Assembly: GCA_030526005.1 (NCBI GenBank)
Contig: JAUNDP010000011.1
Location: 1 to 64,000 of the forward strand
Direction: 5' to 3'
Origin: Eubacteriales bacterium
GTDB lineage: Bacteria; Bacillota; Clostridia; Lachnospirales; Lachnospiraceae
Length of the DNA: 64,000 nt
Shown here in pieces: positions 62,194 to 64,000 of this stretch; position 1 is the first letter of the stretch; every line of letters begins with the position of its first letter. The translations under genes were made by a program, and so were the position numbers. A model generated the notes under the pieces. It did no database searches. It had not been told where the DNA came from and saw nothing but the letters and a program-made list of their open reading frames with translations.

Positions 62194-64000
62194 ATGTTAA
62201 AGTTAATGAAATATTTAAAGAAGTATGCCGGTATGATAGCAGTGATTGTTGTACTTTTGTTTATTCAGGCATCATGCGATTTATCGCTTCCAGAGTATAC
62301 TTCTAATATTGTCAATATCGGTATCCAGCAGTCCGGTATTGAGGACGCAGCAGCAGACACAATACGTCAGGAAACGATGGACCAGATATTTTTACTAATG
62401 TCAAAGGAAGACAGAGAAGTTGTCGAACAGTATTATACATTAGAAGGGGAATTGTGGACGCGTCAGAAAACAGATAAGGAAACACGCGGACAATTAAGCC
62501 AGATTTTAGGAAAATCAATGCTGATGCTGGAAGGTATGACACAGGAGATAAAAACAGACAAATTGCCCGATGGTAAAATGCAGATACCTCAAGGCACAGA
62601 CCCATTGAAATTACTCCGTGCGATGCCGGAAGAGCAAAGAGAGGAAATGCTTGCGCAGACGTATGAAACATTTGATAAAATGCCGGAATCAATTATCACG
62701 CAGTCCAGCATTGCTTTTGTAAAACAAGAGTACGAAGCGCAGGGAATTGATATGGAAGAATTTCAAAATCATTACCTGTTTAAAGCAGGGGCAGTCATGC
62801 TGGGATATGCCATTGTGATTATGGCGGCAGCAGTGATGGTGACATTTTTGTCATGTCGTGTTGCGGCAGCAGTGAGCCGTGATCTGAGAAAGAAAGTATT
62901 TGAAAAGGTAGTTTCTTTTTCCAGTGCAGAATTCAATCAGTTTTCTACAGCATCTTTGATTACACGAAGCACAAACGATATTCAGCAGGTGCAGATGATG
63001 CTGATGATGATGTTCCGTATCGTATTATATGCACCGATTATGGGTATTGGAGGAATCATCAAAGTATTAAATACAAATGCGAAAATGACATGGGTGATCG
63101 CATTAGCGGTAGGTATGATTATGGCAGTTGTTTTAATCTTATTTGCTGTCGCAATGCCCAGATTTAAGGTGCTTCAGAAGCTGATTGACCGTCTGAACCT
63201 TGTGACAAGAGAGATCCTTCAGGGCATTCCTGTCATCCGTGCTTTCAGCACACAGAAGCGTGAAAAAGAACGATTTACGGATGCAAATAATAGTTTGATG
63301 AAGACAAACTTGTTTGTCAATCGCTGTATGACATTTATGATGCCGATTATGATGTTTATCATGAATGGAATTACCGTTCTGATTGTATGGAAAGGAGCAT
63401 ATGGAATTGACGATGGCAGTATGCAGGTAGGAGACTTAATGGCCTTTATTCAGTATACAATGATGATTATCATGTCTTTCTTAATGATTACAATGATTTC
63501 CATCATGCTGCCAAGAGCATCCGTTTCAGCAGATCGTATTACAGAAATTTTAGATACAGAACCGGTATTAAAAGATGTACCAACATCAAAAGACACAGAT
63601 TCAAAAGCGGCAGGAGTGGTGCAATTTCGTCATGTTTCGTTTGCATATCCGGGTGCGGATGAAAATGTTCTTACAGACATTGATTTTACAGCAAGGCCGG
63701 GAGAAACAACGGCGATTATTGGAAGCACAGGATGTGGAAAATCAACGCTTGTCAATTTGATACCAAGATTTTATGATGTAACAGAAGGTGAAATTTTAGT
63801 TGACGGAGTAAATGTAAAAGATCTGACACTTCATGATCTGCATGATAAATTGGGATATGTTCCGCAGAAGGGTGTACTGTTTTCCGGTACGATTCGTTCT
63901 AATATTATGTACGGTGCAGATGATGGAACAGAGGAAGATATGGAAAAAGCCGCAAAGATTGCGCAGGCATATGACTTTATTTCAGAAAAAATCGAACAGT
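62194..64000 (+). CDS. ABC exporter, fused permease-ATPase, 3' truncated
   Basis: Open to the right edge (602 codons seen). It begins MLKLMKYLKKYAGMIAVIVVLLFIQASCDLSLPEYTSNIVN, as in heterodimeric exporters of the MdlB/LmrA type. An unusual extracytoplasmic insert of about 140 residues between helices 1 and 2 is rich in Glu, Met and Gln (roughly residues 45-190). The remaining helices and coupling motifs follow (STASLITRSTNDIQQVQ). The nucleotide-binding domain starts near residue 475 with Walker A GSTGCGKSTLVN and the Q-loop YVPQKGVLFSGTI. The signature and Walker B lie beyond the window. A partner half-transporter probably follows. Confidence 0.93.
   Translation, partial: MLKLMKYLKKYAGMIAVIVVLLFIQASCDLSLPEYTSNIVNIGIQQSGIEDAAADTIRQETMDQIFLLMSKEDREVVEQYYTLEGELWTRQKTDKETRGQLSQILGKSMLMLEGMTQEIKTDKLPDGKMQIPQGTDPLKLLRAMPEEQREEMLAQTYETFDKMPESIITQSSIAFVKQEYEAQGIDMEEFQNHYLFKAGAVMLGYAIVIMAAAVMVTFLSCRVAAAVSRDLRKKVFEKVVSFSSAEFNQFSTASLITRSTNDIQQVQMMLMMMFRIVLYAPIMGIGGIIKVLNTNAKMTWVIALAVGMIMAVVLILFAVAMPRFKVLQKLIDRLNLVTREILQGIPVIRAFSTQKREKERFTDANNSLMKTNLFVNRCMTFMMPIMMFIMNGITVLIVWKGAYGIDDGSMQVGDLMAFIQYTMMIIMSFLMITMISIMLPRASVSADRITEILDTEPVLKDVPTSKDTDSKAAGVVQFRHVSFAYPGADENVLTDIDFTARPGETTAIIGSTGCGKSTLVNLIPRFYDVTEGEILVDGVNVKDLTLHDLHDKLGYVPQKGVLFSGTIRSNIMYGADDGTEEDMEKAAKIAQAYDFISEKIEQ

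Overview
The window looks like a stretch of chromosome from a low-GC, anaerobic, spore-forming member of the Clostridia, most likely a gut Lachnospiraceae. This rests on gene content and style (inference): an NrdG-type activase, a cotJ spore-coat set, meso-diaminopimelate dehydrogenase, a DarA-type c-di-AMP receptor, a fused AccD-AccA, AGGAGG-type ribosome sites, TTGACA/TATAAT promoters and a tRNA without encoded CCA. I see no insertion sequences, prophage genes or CRISPR array. Both ends cut genes: infB on the left and an ABC exporter on the right.

Layout. 1-8.4 kb is the classic translation/RNA block infB-rbfA-nrnA-truB-ribF, a small membrane protein, rpsO and pnp. It is followed by an orphan structured RNA and a lipoprotein with a duplicated domain. 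10.3-17.6 kb holds nrdG, dut, fabH, an O-antigen-ligase-like membrane protein, ddh, darA, a lysozyme-like protein and guanine deaminase. 17.6-22.5 kb has a NifX-like protein with a structured leader, a small membrane protein, an acyltransferase and modABC. 22.6-24.3 kb is the cotJABC coat operon, read leftward, ending in a Cys-Pro repeat protein. 24.3-27.5 kb has MTA/SAH nucleosidase, then a divergent accessory pair (secreted peptidoglycan-binding protein versus membrane protein plus XRE regulator) and a P-loop kinase.

27.7-36.1 kb is a complete type II fatty-acid operon: acpP-fabD-fabG-fabF-accB-fabZ-accC-accDA-fabK-like. It shares a 17-bp FabT-like operator with the distant fabH, so the two units probably respond to one regulator that is not encoded beside either. 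36-47 kb has gltX, a UvrD-like helicase, a DUF1292 protein, a DUF885 peptidase, exonuclease III, an ABC-F ATPase, a GH13-like protein that has lost its catalytic residues, and a DUF5662 protein. A glycine riboswitch precedes an alanine/glycine symporter at 47.4-49.2 kb, followed by luxS and trpS. 51-59 kb holds an acyltransferase, a CBS protein and branched-chain amino-acid genes (ilvN, ilvC, a LysR regulator, leuC, leuD), then pepT. 59-64 kb has a MarR/old-yellow-enzyme pair, a GNAT acetyltransferase, tRNA-Pro and a MarR/ABC-exporter unit.

Most genes are housekeeping. The unusual signals are the degenerate GH13 protein, the possible regulatory RNA downstream of pnp, the multi-site operator of the XRE locus, the shared fab operator, the structured leader of the NifX-like gene and the CPPP-repeat coat-operon protein. 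None is proven by sequence reading alone.
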